NCBI GenBank assembly: GCA_963277665.1
Contig: OY728147.1
Coordinates: forward strand, 1,267,957,424 to 1,268,021,423
DNA length: 64,000 bases
Reading direction: 5' to 3'
DNA from: Viscum album
Taxonomy: Eukaryota; Streptophyta; Magnoliopsida; Santalales; Viscaceae
Below the pieces are notes generated by a model. The model worked only from the letters and a program-made list of their open reading frames with translations, searched no databases and had not been told where the DNA came from. The position numbers and the translations under genes were made by a program. Below, piece after piece: positions 13,106 to 24,395 of the stretch. Positions within the stretch are counted from its first letter, which is position 1; each line of letters starts with the position of its first letter.

Positions 13106-13601
13106 GCATCATTTCTAAATAATGGCATACACAATATTAGTTTATGAATCACAATACATAATTCCAAACTAGTAAAATACCTAACATAAATTGAACAGTT
13201 TATGCATATAATCCATAATCATAAAAAATAATTTTCTTTGAGGAGGTATTTACTCATAAATCATTCATAATGGTTTGTAAATAAAATGTGAATTATCCTA
13301 AGAATATTACCCATGAGTGTCATAACCAAGAGTTCAGAAAGGCCCGTTGTCATGTACCAAGATACCCCAGTTCAAGACCAAAACTCCTTGTTGGAGTTTT
13401 CACTTCTAGGTACATTTGTGCCAGAGATGCCTCTACCCGCTCGTATCCAAATAGGGATTAATTTCTTGGAAAATACACAGAATCTCTATATTACCAAAAT
13501 TTTAGGAAGTTTTTCTATAATAATCCTCAAAGTCTATCTTAGGGTAATGTTATCTAATCATAGTTTTTCTAAATCTAGTTTCTAAGGTTTTTACTAAAAT
13601 T
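13106..13601 (-). other. Element B leader, joined to RT by a deletion
   Basis: Between the RT start (about 13105) and the primer-binding site there is only leader-like sequence; part of it resembles the A leader at 4040-4200. In A the same interval also holds about 1.8 kb of protease and gag. The 90-codon open frame at 13313-13585 (plus) shows no family resemblance. Confidence 0.6.
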
Positions 13602-13615
13602 ACTCTAATACCAAT
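13602..13615 (-). promoter_or_regulatory. Primer-binding site of element B (initiator tRNA-Met)
   Basis: Minus strand reads ATTGGTATTAGAGT, two G-to-A or C-to-T changes from ATTGGTATCAGAGC, the initiator tRNA-Met site. It abuts the 5' LTR at 13616. Confidence 0.85.
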
Positions 13616-16600
13616 AGTAACACCCCAACCCTAGTTACCCAGAGTCAGTGCATTATTACTTAAACATTTGCATGATCACAAGGGATCAAATCCTGAAATA
13701 CAGACCATATTAGTATCCTTGGAAGTACTAGATACATATATAAGTTTTACATTACATTATGAAATGAAAAACAAAAACATTGTGTCTCCATTGAACACAT
13801 TCATCTCCCTTAGACTATCCCTACAGGTCAGTCATAATATACTTATTCGCATCCTGGTAAAAATAAAACATAGAAAGGGGTAAGCTCAGATGCTCTGTAA
13901 GGATAAAAATATAGCAGAAAATATCATAAATAAGCATAAATATTTAAGGCAATTTATAAGAGAAAAACACAAGCCTTTTAAACATAATCTTCAGCATAAT
14001 ATGGCAAAGAAAAATTAATTAATTCCATTTACTTATTCACATGGATATTATAATAGTTGAACAATCACATGTAATATCACTATCCAATTTCATAATGATG
14101 GAATGCATAAATATGGACATCATAACCACATAGTTAAGGCCTCAGTCCAAGACTACAAATAAGATTTTTTCAAGGCCTTATGCTAAGAAACTTGTTTGTA
14201 TCATGAGACCTACCAATGCATCGAGGAGCTATAGAGGGCTCCACCCATCACTTACTAAGTGCAATGCATTCTTGATATAAAAAGGTTGAAACATAACATA
14301 AACATTTATATTAAAACTAGCATAAGAAATTTTAATACTTTAACCATAAACCATTAATGGTATAAAAATAAAACATCCACAGTCAAACATATCACAAAAC
14401 CTTCAATACAATATGTAAGATTTTATCATAATAAATCAACTTCAAACAAGTGTAAAATCCATCAAAGGATGTTGACATAGATGGAATCAAAACTATTTGA
14501 GAGAAATATCTCTTTCTATTTTGAAATAATTTAAAAGTCACATAATTATAAAAGAAATAATTTATTTTGAAAATATTATTATATTCTTTCAAGGGAATCT
14601 TCGAAGATGTTATAACAGCGGAAAATATCCATACTCTCTGTATAAGTTAAAAAAACATTCTTTCATTAATTTTGTTGAAAAGGCCGTAAAGGGCCTTTTT
14701 TGGAAATAAATGGAAAGATTCATTTATAAACATTCTATAAAAATTAAAACAAGGGTATAAATGACTTTAACCCATATTCTATGAAATAGTAAAAATGTTT
14801 TGAATTACATTTTTAATAAACACAGATGTGGATGATAAAGAGGTCCGAGTAGATACTCATATATAAACAACCTCAGATAATGAAGAGATTGTAGAATTAA
14901 CCCTTAACATGCAATTTTCCTTGGTCGAGGGTATGTTAAAATCTTGTATAATAGTTAAATCATTGTTATTAAATTATACAAGAACCACATACATAAATTT
15001 TATATCATATATTATCTTCAAATATTTATTTCTTAATAATATTTCCATAGTATCATTGTTTCAGGTGTTAACTGATTTGTTTTCCTATATATGATTTGTT
15101 ACATAAGCCATGTTTGTTATGGATAGGATGTATATGATTCATATAAATAATTATATTAAGTTCTTAAACATTATTTTTAATCATAAAATGAAAATTATTC
15201 TTGAATGGTTTCTATTGGGGATCAATCTCATCGTGTTCGTGGAGAAGGTAATTTGTACATATGAATGAGCAAAAATATCATTATATAGTAAAATTGTAGG
15301 TAATTGGATGGTATATCATATATAAATAATCATTAGAATTTTATATTTATTATTTACATCAATTATACTCATTATTATACCCATCCAAATAATGAAGTGT
15401 TGAATGACAAACTACACCACGATGTGGAGACGGTAAGCTGTTCGTACGCATGTATGATGACTTCGTAATTAATAGGATGGATAGAATAATGAATATGGTT
15501 GTACCATATTTATAATAACATAAAATTATTTAGAAGGTACTGGAGTTATTATTTTGGTATGGAAACAACAAAGAAAGAGGAAGTGGAAGAAGAAAAGAAC
15601 TTTGAAAGAGGTGATGAAATTATTACCTCTTTTTTGGGTGCTTCCTTTAGATTTGAAGGATTATGATAAAATTAAGGCCTATAAGTTGATGTGAGGGTAT
15701 TTGATAGGATATTTGAGAAGGGGTTGACTGAGACAAATGGATTTGGAGGTGTGATTTTGAGATAAAGTGAAGTACCCTTTTATAAGAGAGGTGAGGGTCA
15801 CCTTAGGAAAAGCTTAAAATATTATTTTATTATACAATCATATTCAGTTTATAATGGATTGAAAAGGGTTTATTTCAAGTATAATGTGGTTATGGGTCTA
15901 ACAAATCTCAAAAAATAGGTTTTAGATAGTTTTAGGTCACCATATTAACCTTATATTTTAGATTTAACTCTTAGTTAAATAGTTTAAATTTTACAATGTC
16001 TTCTTGTATTTTTATATTACATGTTTAATAAACTTACTATAAAATGACAAGAGAACCCAAAGTGGTTAATTAATTACATATATGTTATTATATAAGTTCT
16101 TTGGATGAACCTTATATTTTTAGGAATATTATATCAATTAATAATATAATATTTGTTTTAAAAACTCATTTATGTCAATTTTGACACTATTTAGTATTTG
16201 GTTTTTGTGAAAGTCAACTTTATCACTTTGAAAAAATTTATTTAATCACCACTAACATGTAATATTAACCTATAAAATTCATGGAATATGTCAAAAGTAT
16301 TAATTTACAATTATATTAATATTTATAATATCAATTATTTTAATCGTTCAATAATAAGGTAATTACTGCATCATCATTGTGTCATAAATAAATTTAATTA
16401 TTTAATGTCTAAAAATTATAAATAAAATACCATTATATAGGAAATATTTTTATCTTTCTAATTAATATTTATAATAGAATTTATATTTTGTATAATCCTA
16501 TATTAAAAATATTTTCATTATTAAACTTTGAATTTAACACTTTTAACTCTTATTTAAATTAAATCATAATAAATGTCCTAATATAATCCAAGTGGACCAA

Positions 16601-17306
16601 AAGAATCATATTTTATTCATAAGGTTGATTTTGATCTAAATACACTTATCCAATAGAATTAGGACATGTGTTAGGGTAATTATAATATCATTTTTACATT
16701 TAATTACCCTATTTACTTTTAACTGTGGTAAATAAAATTCAAAAGTTACCATTCACCAAAAATTATTTTCATCTTATTGAACCAAATTTTACTTACTGAT
16801 GTCAACTGTGTCTCTAGGATTTTTGAAATTAAATTCACAGAAGTGGTAAAATTATGTTTTATGAAAATTTTCAAATGTGCCTAGAAGGTGGGAAAAAGAC
16901 GTTAAAAAGTTCAATAAAATTTTATACATCTAATCTTATTATAAAACGACGCCAATGAATTATATTAAACTAATATAGGTATTATGTATCTTTTTTTAAT
17001 TAAAATAAATAATTATTTAAATAAAAAGTTAGTTTTAAACAATAACACAATGTTTTTCACTATTAATAAAAATTTGAAACTTTTCAGAAAAATACCACAA
17101 ATTCACCCTAAGTTAATTTTGATATTCCGAGTCTAAAAATGAAGTCCATTTTGAAAAATAAAATTTATAATATTTTAAAAATTAGGTATTAATATTCATA
17201 ACGGCTAGTTTGATTGGTCATGGAGTGCTTGAACTCAAAGTTGCGTACAACACAAGCTATTGTATTATTCAAAGAGAAGTGTACCGTTGAAGCTTAGAGT
17301 GTTACG
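13616..17306 (-). repeat. Element B 5' LTR
   Basis: Starts AGTAACACCCC at 13616 (terminal T changed to A) and ends GTGTTACG at 17306 (terminal A changed to G). Aligns along its whole length with 6670-10399. Contains TATA at 15775-15789, stem-loop motifs at about 15208-15265 and 15379-15480, and the AGTTGCGTACAAC near-palindrome at about 17240. In motif 2 the outer CCATCC/GGATGG pair is kept, while the 10-bp arm (15402-15411) faces a decayed partner. Confidence 0.9.
15379..15480. other. Stem-loop motif 2 of element B 5' LTR
   Basis: Counterpart of 8431-8536. Outer arms ACCCATCC (15379-15386) and GGATGG (15475-15480) are intact. Inner arm GAATGACAAA (15402-15411) pairs only partly with 15462-15471. 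The small hairpin CCACG-A-TGTGG keeps pairing through a G-T wobble. The core GGAGACGGTAAGC is kept. Confidence 0.6.
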
Positions 17307-17311
17307 CACGA
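17307..17311. repeat. Target site duplication of B, right copy (CACGA)
   Basis: Second copy of the CACGA duplication flanking B. Removing B plus one copy restores LTR sequence that aligns with the uninterrupted LTRs of B. Confidence 0.85.
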
Positions 17312-17444
17312 GTGACATTATAATTTCCTCAATGGGTTAAATTGTAAAAAATATATGATATATTAAATTAAAATCATCAATATTATTTTATATTTATCAT
17401 ATATATTCATTGGTTCCATAATTATGACTATCCATGTGAGTCAG

Positions 17445-17520
17445 TGATGGAAAAAAAATTACACCAGTTCACAAGGCGGTAGTCCGTCGTACACTTGAGC
17501 GATGGTTTTGTTTCCCATTT
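17445..17520. other. Stem-loop motif of element A LTR
   Basis: Core GGCGGTAGTCC..GTAC at about 17474-17492. The arms differ from those of B but still pair: ATGGAAA (17447-17453) with TTTCCCAT (17511-17518, one mismatch), ACCA (17463-17466) with TGGT (17503-17506), and TTCACAAG with CTTGA (bulge). Confidence 0.55.
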
Positions 17521-18754
17521 TAAAAATAAGGAGATAGATAAATATTATACTATAAACATAATAACATATCAATATATAGTATATACTAGTTTCATTATAT
17601 TGTAATTTTTATGACATAATTCAAGGTGATAAATGGAGAAGTAAAAAAAAGACCTTGGTGAAGACAAGTATCTTTGGTTAGAAGAACTTCCTTTAGATCT
17701 ATACTAAGGACCCTAGGGTTGGTATTTTGTAAATAACTAAACCTATAGAATTTGGATAAGTATTATTGAAAGATATGTTTTAGTTTTTTATTGATCTAAA
17801 TGTCTTGATGGGTGTGAATAGGTGAGGAGAGGGGGCACCCTTTTATAAATGAGGTGAGTGGCAGACTTATAAATTTTAATGTTTTTCAATAATGTCATGT
17901 AACTTTCTTGGAAATATGGATCCAAAATGGATCATATTATATAGTAATAAGTATAATGTATAAAGTAAACCAAATAATGGGTTTTAATATTTTTTTAGGT
18001 CATTTGTATCCTTATCATTATAGATTAACCCTCAATAAACCTGTTTTTACCTTAACTGTGGTAGTTGATTTTTACTGTTTTTACTATTCATTATGAAAAA
18101 ACTTAAATCGAAATTATTAAATAATATTAATTTTGATTATTAAAAATATTAATTCATTTTATAAAATTCAATTCATAGAAGTGTAAGAATTTAATTTAAA
18201 AATAAACTCACAAAACGTGTTGAAATATAGTTTTTCAAGAAATGCATTTTTCAAGCGTAATGTGATCTTATATTTACTATATGACTATTAATAATAATTA
18301 TATAGATTTAAATTAATATATTTATATATATTATATATAAATTTAATTTAAATCATTAATCATTAAATATTATTTTAATTAATTAAAATGGTTAGACATT
18401 AATCCTTAAAAAAGCAGTTTTCTGCAAAATTTCCCTTTTTACCTCTAAATGATATGATCTATATTTATATCAAATTTATAGTCAATATATTATTAAATGA
18501 AAATATAATAATAAATTATTATAAATAAAAATGTTAATATTAAAATACTATATTTTTAATTATTCATAAAAGCTTATTTCTAAGGAAAAATTTCAAAAAT
18601 TCACTCTAGGCTTATTTTGACCAAGTAAGTTCAAAATCTATATTAATCCTATCAAATTAGAATTTTTGTACAATGAAATATTAAAAATTTAATTGTATTA
18701 TAGTTTTATTTTAATATAATTTTCACATAATATAATTAAGGCTATAATGTTACA

Positions 18755-20436
18755 TTGGGTATTAACTCGATCGTCACTGGTGTACGATGAATAGGCCTCA
18801 GATTACACAATTGGCAAGAATTGGGTGAATATGCTTGGGTTAATTCTCATTTTATTTATGAAACATTACTATGAATGATGGGATGGAACCAATTAAATCA
18901 TATTATATTCTAAAGTGATTTGGGATAAACCTAAAGTGTCATGAGTAGATATGTTTAGGGTTGATTATACATTTAAAGGCATTAATACTCTTCTAAAAAT
19001 TTTATGTGATGAGAGTTTAAGACGATTAAGGATATTTTGGGAGACATTTATGGAAATAAAACCTTTTGGTTTAGTATGTTCTTTATGGAAAATGTTATTT
19101 GAGTAATAATTCTTTTATATTTTATGGACATATTTTTAAATTTATTGATATCCATTTCGGTTAATATGATCTTTGATGTTAAGGTAATTATGGTTAATTA
19201 GGATAAAAGATTTATTAAATTTTAGGAATATATTTTTATAATATAAATAACCAGGGGAATTAAAATTTATTTGGTGAATAATTGATTAAAGTTATTTTTA
19301 AATAATTTTACTATATAAATAATGTTTTATGATTAAGGTAAACATAATCATATCAGCTAAGATGGGATTTTATTTGAGGAATAAAGATTGAGTTAGTTTA
19401 TGGAAGCATATATGATTTTATTATGTATTTATGTAGATTTGGGTTATTTATAGAAAACATTAGCATATTTTAGAGAATATATGATTAGGGTATATAAATT
19501 TTGTTATGTAACTTTATGAGTGATTAATGTTGTTTATAAATAGATATTATGTTGATCATAGAAATATTTTTAATGGAATCATTATAATATTTGGGTTTCA
19601 AATTGTTCCAACATATTTTGAATAGTTTTAAGGTGATTTAAACTTTGGGTGTTGTTGTTGAAATAGTGGAGATTAATTATGTATTTCTATATATGATGGT
19701 TTATTCATTTTGGATATTAACTCATCTTGTGCTAACCATTTTGGTTTTGGTTAATGGAGAGAAACATGAGGAATAATTTTTTATCCTTTTTTGTGTATTA
19801 TGATCTATTAAAAGTTAATTTTAGTGATTTAGACCTGAAAATTCATTTTGAATATTAATTTATTGGAGTAAGATATGAGATAGAATAGAAAATTGATCAA
19901 AGAACAACCAATGGTTGAAATTGTACTTATGGATGAAAATAAATCAAGTAATTATATTTTCTCATGTTCTCTATCTTGATAGTAAAATAATCTCTCAAAT
20001 ATAGGAAAATTATCTCGAAATAATTACCTTCATTTATGATGAATTTATAGTCCTATTTATTCCTTACTACTTTATGGTTTTGTGGTCATTAAATTTCTCA
20101 TGATCATATTCTCTATTATTCTATTATACTTTGGACATTATTTTTCTCCTCCATGTCCATATTTTCACTTCCCATTAATGTTTTCCTTATTGGGAACCCA
20201 ATTAACTGTTAGTCTAGGTGACCATTATATTTCACTTTTCCTCTTTTCAAAAGTAGGTTTTATTATCCCTTTTTACGATGTGGGTTTTCAAAAAAAGTAT
20301 TTTGAAATATTAAAAGGGGTTTCTTTTCATGATTATATGTTTTATCTTCCACTCATGAAGTTGAAAACAATTTTTAAACCTATTTTTATATGAAACGAAA
20401 TAAAATTATGGGGAAAAAATTTCTATCAGTGTATAG
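18755..20436 (+). repeat. Plus-sense gypsy LTR fragment I
   Basis: Starts directly at the end of the A LTR. 18757-18815 aligns with the fourth stem-loop motif of element C read in the sense direction (GGGTA...GTGTACG.TGAATA..CCTCA). About 20145-20170 resembles D at 37486-37510 (CCATGTCCAT), and 20260-20380 resembles H at 50735-50870 (GATGTGGGTTT block). The order of these blocks is the sense order of this LTR family, so this is the middle of a plus-strand LTR interrupted by A on its left. The open frame at 20082-20393 is low-complexity and not a recognised protein. Confidence 0.55.
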
Positions 20437-21903
20437 TGTAACACTCTAATATTTTATAATTTATTTTCTTTAAGTAATATATTCAATAAAATGTGGTATA
20501 TACAACACCAAGCTTAAACGAACTACAATATACTATAGAAATATTATTATTTAAATATGACTATTATAACCTAGCCATTGGTTTGGTGGGTATGAATCAG
20601 AACAACTATATAATGAAATATATGTAGAATATTTTCCTTAATATAATTAATAATCAATATTATATTTATTATCAATTTTTTGGAAATGATGATAAAATAT
20701 TTTGAAGGTAAAATATATATTTTTCATTAAAACCGTTTTTATGCATGTAATGTATTTTTATCTTAATACATTTAATTTATCACTATTAATAAATGATTAT
20801 AATGAAGTAAGTAGATTATAAATCCAATTTAATTATTTAAAATTCATTTAATTATGGTTATTATTCATGGAATGAGAATAAAGTCATTTTATGCTTCAAA
20901 AATATGTTTTCTTCAAAAATAATTTTTATAGCATTTTGTTCATGGATATTATAATTAATTTTAGATAATTTTATAAATTTTATTTTAAAAAATGGATGTC
21001 ATTTTTGAAATAATCATTTCATAATAGTATTAGGATAATTTTTTAGTGTTTTTATAAAAAGGTTTATTTTTGAGTGAATAAAGAAAATGCTGATTTTTTC
21101 AAAATTATCTTTTTTATTTAAATCAAATAATTTAAAATGATAAATATGTTTTGTATTTGGTGTTAAAGTAACATAATAATAATTTAATTATACATAATAT
21201 AATTAATTATAAATAAATTATCCTTATATTTAATTTTGGTAAAAGTTAATTTTTAGGCTTAAAACACATTTTTCTAAAATTTGTTTTCATTGCGTTTTAT
21301 TATTTTATATTAAAATTGTTTTCTTCCAATTATAGAAAATGATTCTAAAAAAATTTGTTAAATATTTTTAATAAAAAGTTTTAAATTTTGTTAAACTTTT
21401 TCTTTTATTTTTGTTCATTATCAATGGCAACCATGATAAATATTTGTTACTATAGTAAGAGTAAAATGTGTAAAATAGGGTTAAAACTATGTGATAAGGT
21501 ATCTAAATAAACCAAAAACTTGAATTTATTTCGTTTTATGATATTAATTCGACCTTATACATCATGAATTCAAATATATGTCATTTTAGTGCCATTTTCC
21601 ATTAATAATGACATTTATATTACTTTAAGTAATGAATAATTCCAAAATTCCACTCTTGATTTTAATACCTATAATATGTTTTTAAAATGATAAAAATAAG
21701 TAATGAAATTTTATAAATGGTTATTAATAATATGAATAAATATTTTTATGATTTTAATTTATTTTTAATTTTAAGTGATGAAATAAATACCTTAAATTCT
21801 TACACAACGCCGACACAGTGCTTGTGCAAGCGGTAGAAAAATCAAGCAAATGATTTTAAAAACATACAAAATAATATTTTTTTGGTTGATTTATGGTGTT
21901 ACA
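20437..21903 (-). repeat. Possible solo LTR bounded by TGTAACA and TGTTACA
   Basis: Starts TGTAACACTC at 20437 and ends GGTGTTACA at 21895-21903, like the other LTRs here, but is only 1467 bp. Near the right end, the minus strand has a CTTGCACAAGC..GTTGTG stretch at about 21800 in the place where B and C have their GTTGTATGCAA motif, which suggests minus sense. I find no matching 5-bp duplication (TATAG left, TGAAT right). It may instead be the 5' part of LTR D, or two ends brought together by deletion. Confidence 0.35.
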
Positions 21904-22402
21904 TGAATTTTTCAGATAAATGTCATGTATTAGTTTTGTTTTAAAAGTTTTTATTCGAACTGCATTATTTTATTGATATTTTTTCAAAGTAAATTATGTG
22001 AATAGTTTTGGAAATGACTAATGATATTTTATGATAAATAATAATTATTTAATGATTTAATATTAATAAAAATATTATCTTTAGACAAGTTAATTGGATA
22101 TGGTTGAGAATATCCAAAAATTTTCACTTATGGATCACTTTTTATTTTATTATAGCTTTCTTTATACCTAAATATAAAAAAACATTATTATCATGATAAA
22201 CATTAAAAGGGTTAACATGTGGTCAAAACTAATAGATAAGGGGTAAAAAATTACTTATACCTGTATAAATTTTATTTTATGTGATAATTTCAGCTTATTT
22301 TCACACTATATTGAAAATATATAATTTTTTTCCACTTAAAAATGTAAATTAATTTATATTAATTTAATACTTTAAGTAATCCCAGGGATGCCCCTCTCAT
22401 AT

Positions 22403-22413
22403 CTTATATAAGA
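22403..22413 (+). promoter_or_regulatory. LTR TATA box of D
   Basis: CTTATATAAGA on the plus strand, with the same downstream pyrimidine-rich context as the minus-sense TATA boxes of C. Confidence 0.5.
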
Positions 22414-22744
22414 AAATCACCCCTCCCCTATTACTCACACTTCATTATCCATGTAGCTTGAGCAAGATCTGTAAAAATAACTTTGGAACATTCCTTACTA
22501 CTTATAGGTAATGGTCTCACCAAAATACCAACCTAAAAGGATTAAGGCGTAAGACAAAGGTACTTTTCCAAAGAAGAGGTAAAACTCTTAACTGGGAGTT
22601 TTCATTTTAGTTATTATTCTACCTCCCTAAAATCTTATTAAACCATGATGATGTAATAACCAAATTATATCCAATATAATTAAATTTAATTATGATTTTT
22701 TTACAACCCTTTTTCTTTTACTTTTCTATTATATTTGGAATAAA

Positions 22745-23010
22745 AACATAGTTCGTGCATACATGTGGGCTACCACCTCCACGAAGAAATGTGTTTCATT
22801 TTTCATCACCACCTCGCAAGGATGATTATTATGATTGATTTAATGAATATATATGATATTAATTACTTAATTATTATTTTTTAAATATAATATATTACTT
22901 ACTTTCTTACCCTTCCGCCCATTAAAAAATGACAATGTCACTCATGCGTACATGTGGACTACCAACTCCATGAAGTGATGTGATTAGTTTTTCATGTACA
23001 CCTTTAATGT
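22745..23010. other. Two stem-loop motifs of LTR D
   Basis: Motif one has perfect 6-bp arms TTCGTG (22752-22757) and CACGAA (22780-22785) around CATACATGTGGGCTACCACC, the reverse complement of the family core. Motif two (about 22935-22990) reads CATGCGTACATGTGG, then ACTACCAACTCCATG, with CATG and GTCACT/AGTGAT arms. They lie about 180 bases apart, as in the other LTRs. Confidence 0.6.
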
Positions 23011-23216
23011 ATGATTATAAAATTATATTTAATGAATAAAAATAATAATTTTTTAATTATTAATATTCTGGATATGATGGAACCATAAATCCTTTGACCA
23101 TGCTCAACCTACCAAAGTTGTTTTGCGACTATAGACCAAACATCCTAAAAACATCTAATATGAAATTAATTGACTTAATAACAATATAAGTCATGGAAAT
23201 AAATGAAATAAAAGGG

Positions 23217-23221
23217 ATAAT
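23217..23221. repeat. Target site duplication of C, left copy (ATAAT)
   Basis: ATAAT precedes the LTR at 23222 and recurs at 36780-36784 after the other LTR. The motif is AT-rich, so chance agreement is possible, but the boundaries were set independently from LTR alignment, primer-binding site and terminus. Confidence 0.7.
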
Positions 23222-23440
23222 TATATAGTCGAAACCTTAAACATAACATAATCTTGAGTTAAGATAAGAATTTTACTTTCTTTCAGATTTATGATCTTTT
23301 CATGTTTAGAGTTTTAGAGAATTAGTCCATAACTCATACATAAAAAAACTATAAAAATAAAAAGTGAAATTTTTTAATCAGTATCCATTTTTCCACCATA
23401 TAAAATTTTTAAAAATAAATCATGAACTCTTTTATGAAAC

Positions 23441-24395
23441 CTACTGCAAACCATTTTTTTCATTTTCAAGAAAGCCGGTTTATGGGTATCCGGTACCCAT
23501 AGCTTACAACCACCAAAGCAAAACGATATTTCAAAATTCAAATTTCCAAGAACCATGACCAAACCATGGTCCACATGCCACACCACATGTCAACCTCGAG
23601 CCGTGAGCCCATCATCGAGCGTAACAATTAATTGAAGGTCGTCGACGAGACCATCGGTCCAATACGATCACCGACACACCGATCTGCCTCCCACCTTCTA
23701 CATCTAAACTCAACATCATCACATTCACCAGCATCCCTCATCGTTGGCACGCTGGCGAAATTTGTCCACAGCCTTGTCACCTCCTCCTTAAAGTCAGAGA
23801 ACACGCTGACCTTCATCGATTACATCCATGTTTCTACCGCCATTACAATAAAAACATCATAATAAACAACACAACCATGCCTTCTTGAACCCAAAATAAC
23901 CAAAGAAATAACAAAGAGAATCCTTCAAGAACCAAAATCAACCAAAAAAACCACAACATACCTACGCAGATCTAAAATAAAAAAGACAATAGAGATACCA
24001 AGTCTTCGCATACCAAAATCAACATCGGCAGATTTTGATATCACCTCCTCAAACCAGAAGATGAGAGTATAAAACGACACCAGATCCATACTAACCGCGA
24101 GAAGATCCAAGAAAACAAACAAGATTCCACCATAAACGAAGTCATACCGGACGAGGTTTGCAGAACCTCCAAAGTGGATCTTGAAATCAGGGTTAAAGTG
24201 GATGCGGTCCACCCGCTTTCTTCTCCACCTCAAACCACCGTCCATCTGAGGGAACCAAAGCTTCTTGACATCCATGATGAAGAAACAGAATACAAAAGAG
24301 AACCAGAGATGTGGGAGGGATTTTTCTCCGTGGAGGAGGCGACGAAAACCCTAGAGAGGGTAGAGAGACGAGAGCAACGAGAGACGCCCTTTACT
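23441..24395 (-). pseudogene. Gene-like segment inside C 3' LTR, possible host gene fragment
   Basis: Less AT-rich than all flanking sequence and absent from the other C LTR, where about 45 different bases occupy the place. On the minus strand it begins with a pyrimidine-rich leader holding CTCTCTAGGGTTTTCGTCGC, typical of plant 5' untranslated exons. An ATG at 24275 then opens a 116-codon frame starting MDVKKLWFPQMDGG. A likely 5' splice site (CCG|GTATGA) follows about 40 codons in, then T-rich intron-like sequence, an acceptor-like run near 23840, and a second open stretch (23816-23628) containing FSDFKEEVTRLWTNFASV. I do not recognise the protein. An AT-poor perfect 7-bp hairpin lies at 23482-23500. 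Gene sense equals element sense. Alternatives are a small non-autonomous DNA element carrying gene sequence or a repaired-break filler. Confidence 0.5.

Larger units (their letters stand above)
6670..17306 (-). mobile_element. Element B: gypsy retrotransposon with long LTRs and no gag
   Basis: About 10.6 kb, complete from LTR to LTR, minus strand. The 5' LTR is 13616-17306, the primer-binding site 13602-13615, pol about 13105-10445, the polypurine tract 10400-10412 and the 3' LTR 6670-10399. Flanked by CACGA duplications. The internal part is only 3.2 kb because gag and protease are absent, so the LTRs (3.7 kb each) outweigh it. The integrase tail and chromodomain-like end suggest a Tekay/Del-type chromovirus. 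It is the best preserved gypsy pol in the window, yet carries stops, at least one frameshift and the large deletion, so it would depend on another element for gag. Confidence 0.9.
1..18754 (-). mobile_element. Element A: Ty3/gypsy retrotransposon, 3' part outside window, split by B
   Basis: Minus-strand Ty3/gypsy element reading from 18754 down past position 1. Visible in transcription order are the 5' LTR (18754-17307, then 6669-4597), a primer-binding site, a leader, gag, protease, reverse transcriptase, RNase H and integrase. The left edge cuts the integrase, so the chromodomain region, polypurine tract and 3' LTR lie outside. Element B (6670-17306) sits inside the 5' LTR. All reading frames are broken by many stops and frameshifts. 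Parts of 1-2300 align by eye with the pol of B at 10850-13100, so A and B belong to one family, probably the Tekay/Del-like chromoviruses. Confidence 0.85.
17307..18754 (-). repeat. Element A 5' LTR, second piece
   Basis: Continues the A LTR after the B insertion; sequence from 17312 aligns with B LTR from about 8320 onward. It ends TGTTACA at 18748-18754, the inverted terminus of the family. It holds a second stem-loop motif (about 17445-17520) and a minus-sense TATA box (17837-17850). The two pieces together give an LTR of about 3.5 kb, close to the 3.7 kb of B. Confidence 0.85.
21904..23221 (+). repeat. Plus-sense gypsy LTR D, left piece
   Basis: Contains a plus-strand TATA box (CTTATATAAGA, 22403-22413) followed by pyrimidine-rich CCCCTCCCC, then two stem-loop motifs in reverse orientation to those of A, B and C (about 22745-22800 and 22925-23010). 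It stops at 23221, where element C is inserted. Its true 5' end is uncertain (20437, 21904 or lost). Confidence 0.65.

Noticed and set aside
1..18754. Pol-like sequences as an integrated plant virus
   Set aside because: Domain order, LTRs, integrase and chromodomain-like tail are those of Ty3/gypsy retrotransposons; no movement or coat protein of a pararetrovirus is seen.
20082..20393. 103-codon hydrophobic open frame, possible membrane protein
   Set aside because: Phenylalanine- and isoleucine-rich text follows from T-rich sequence; the region aligns with LTR H near 50735, so it is LTR sequence.
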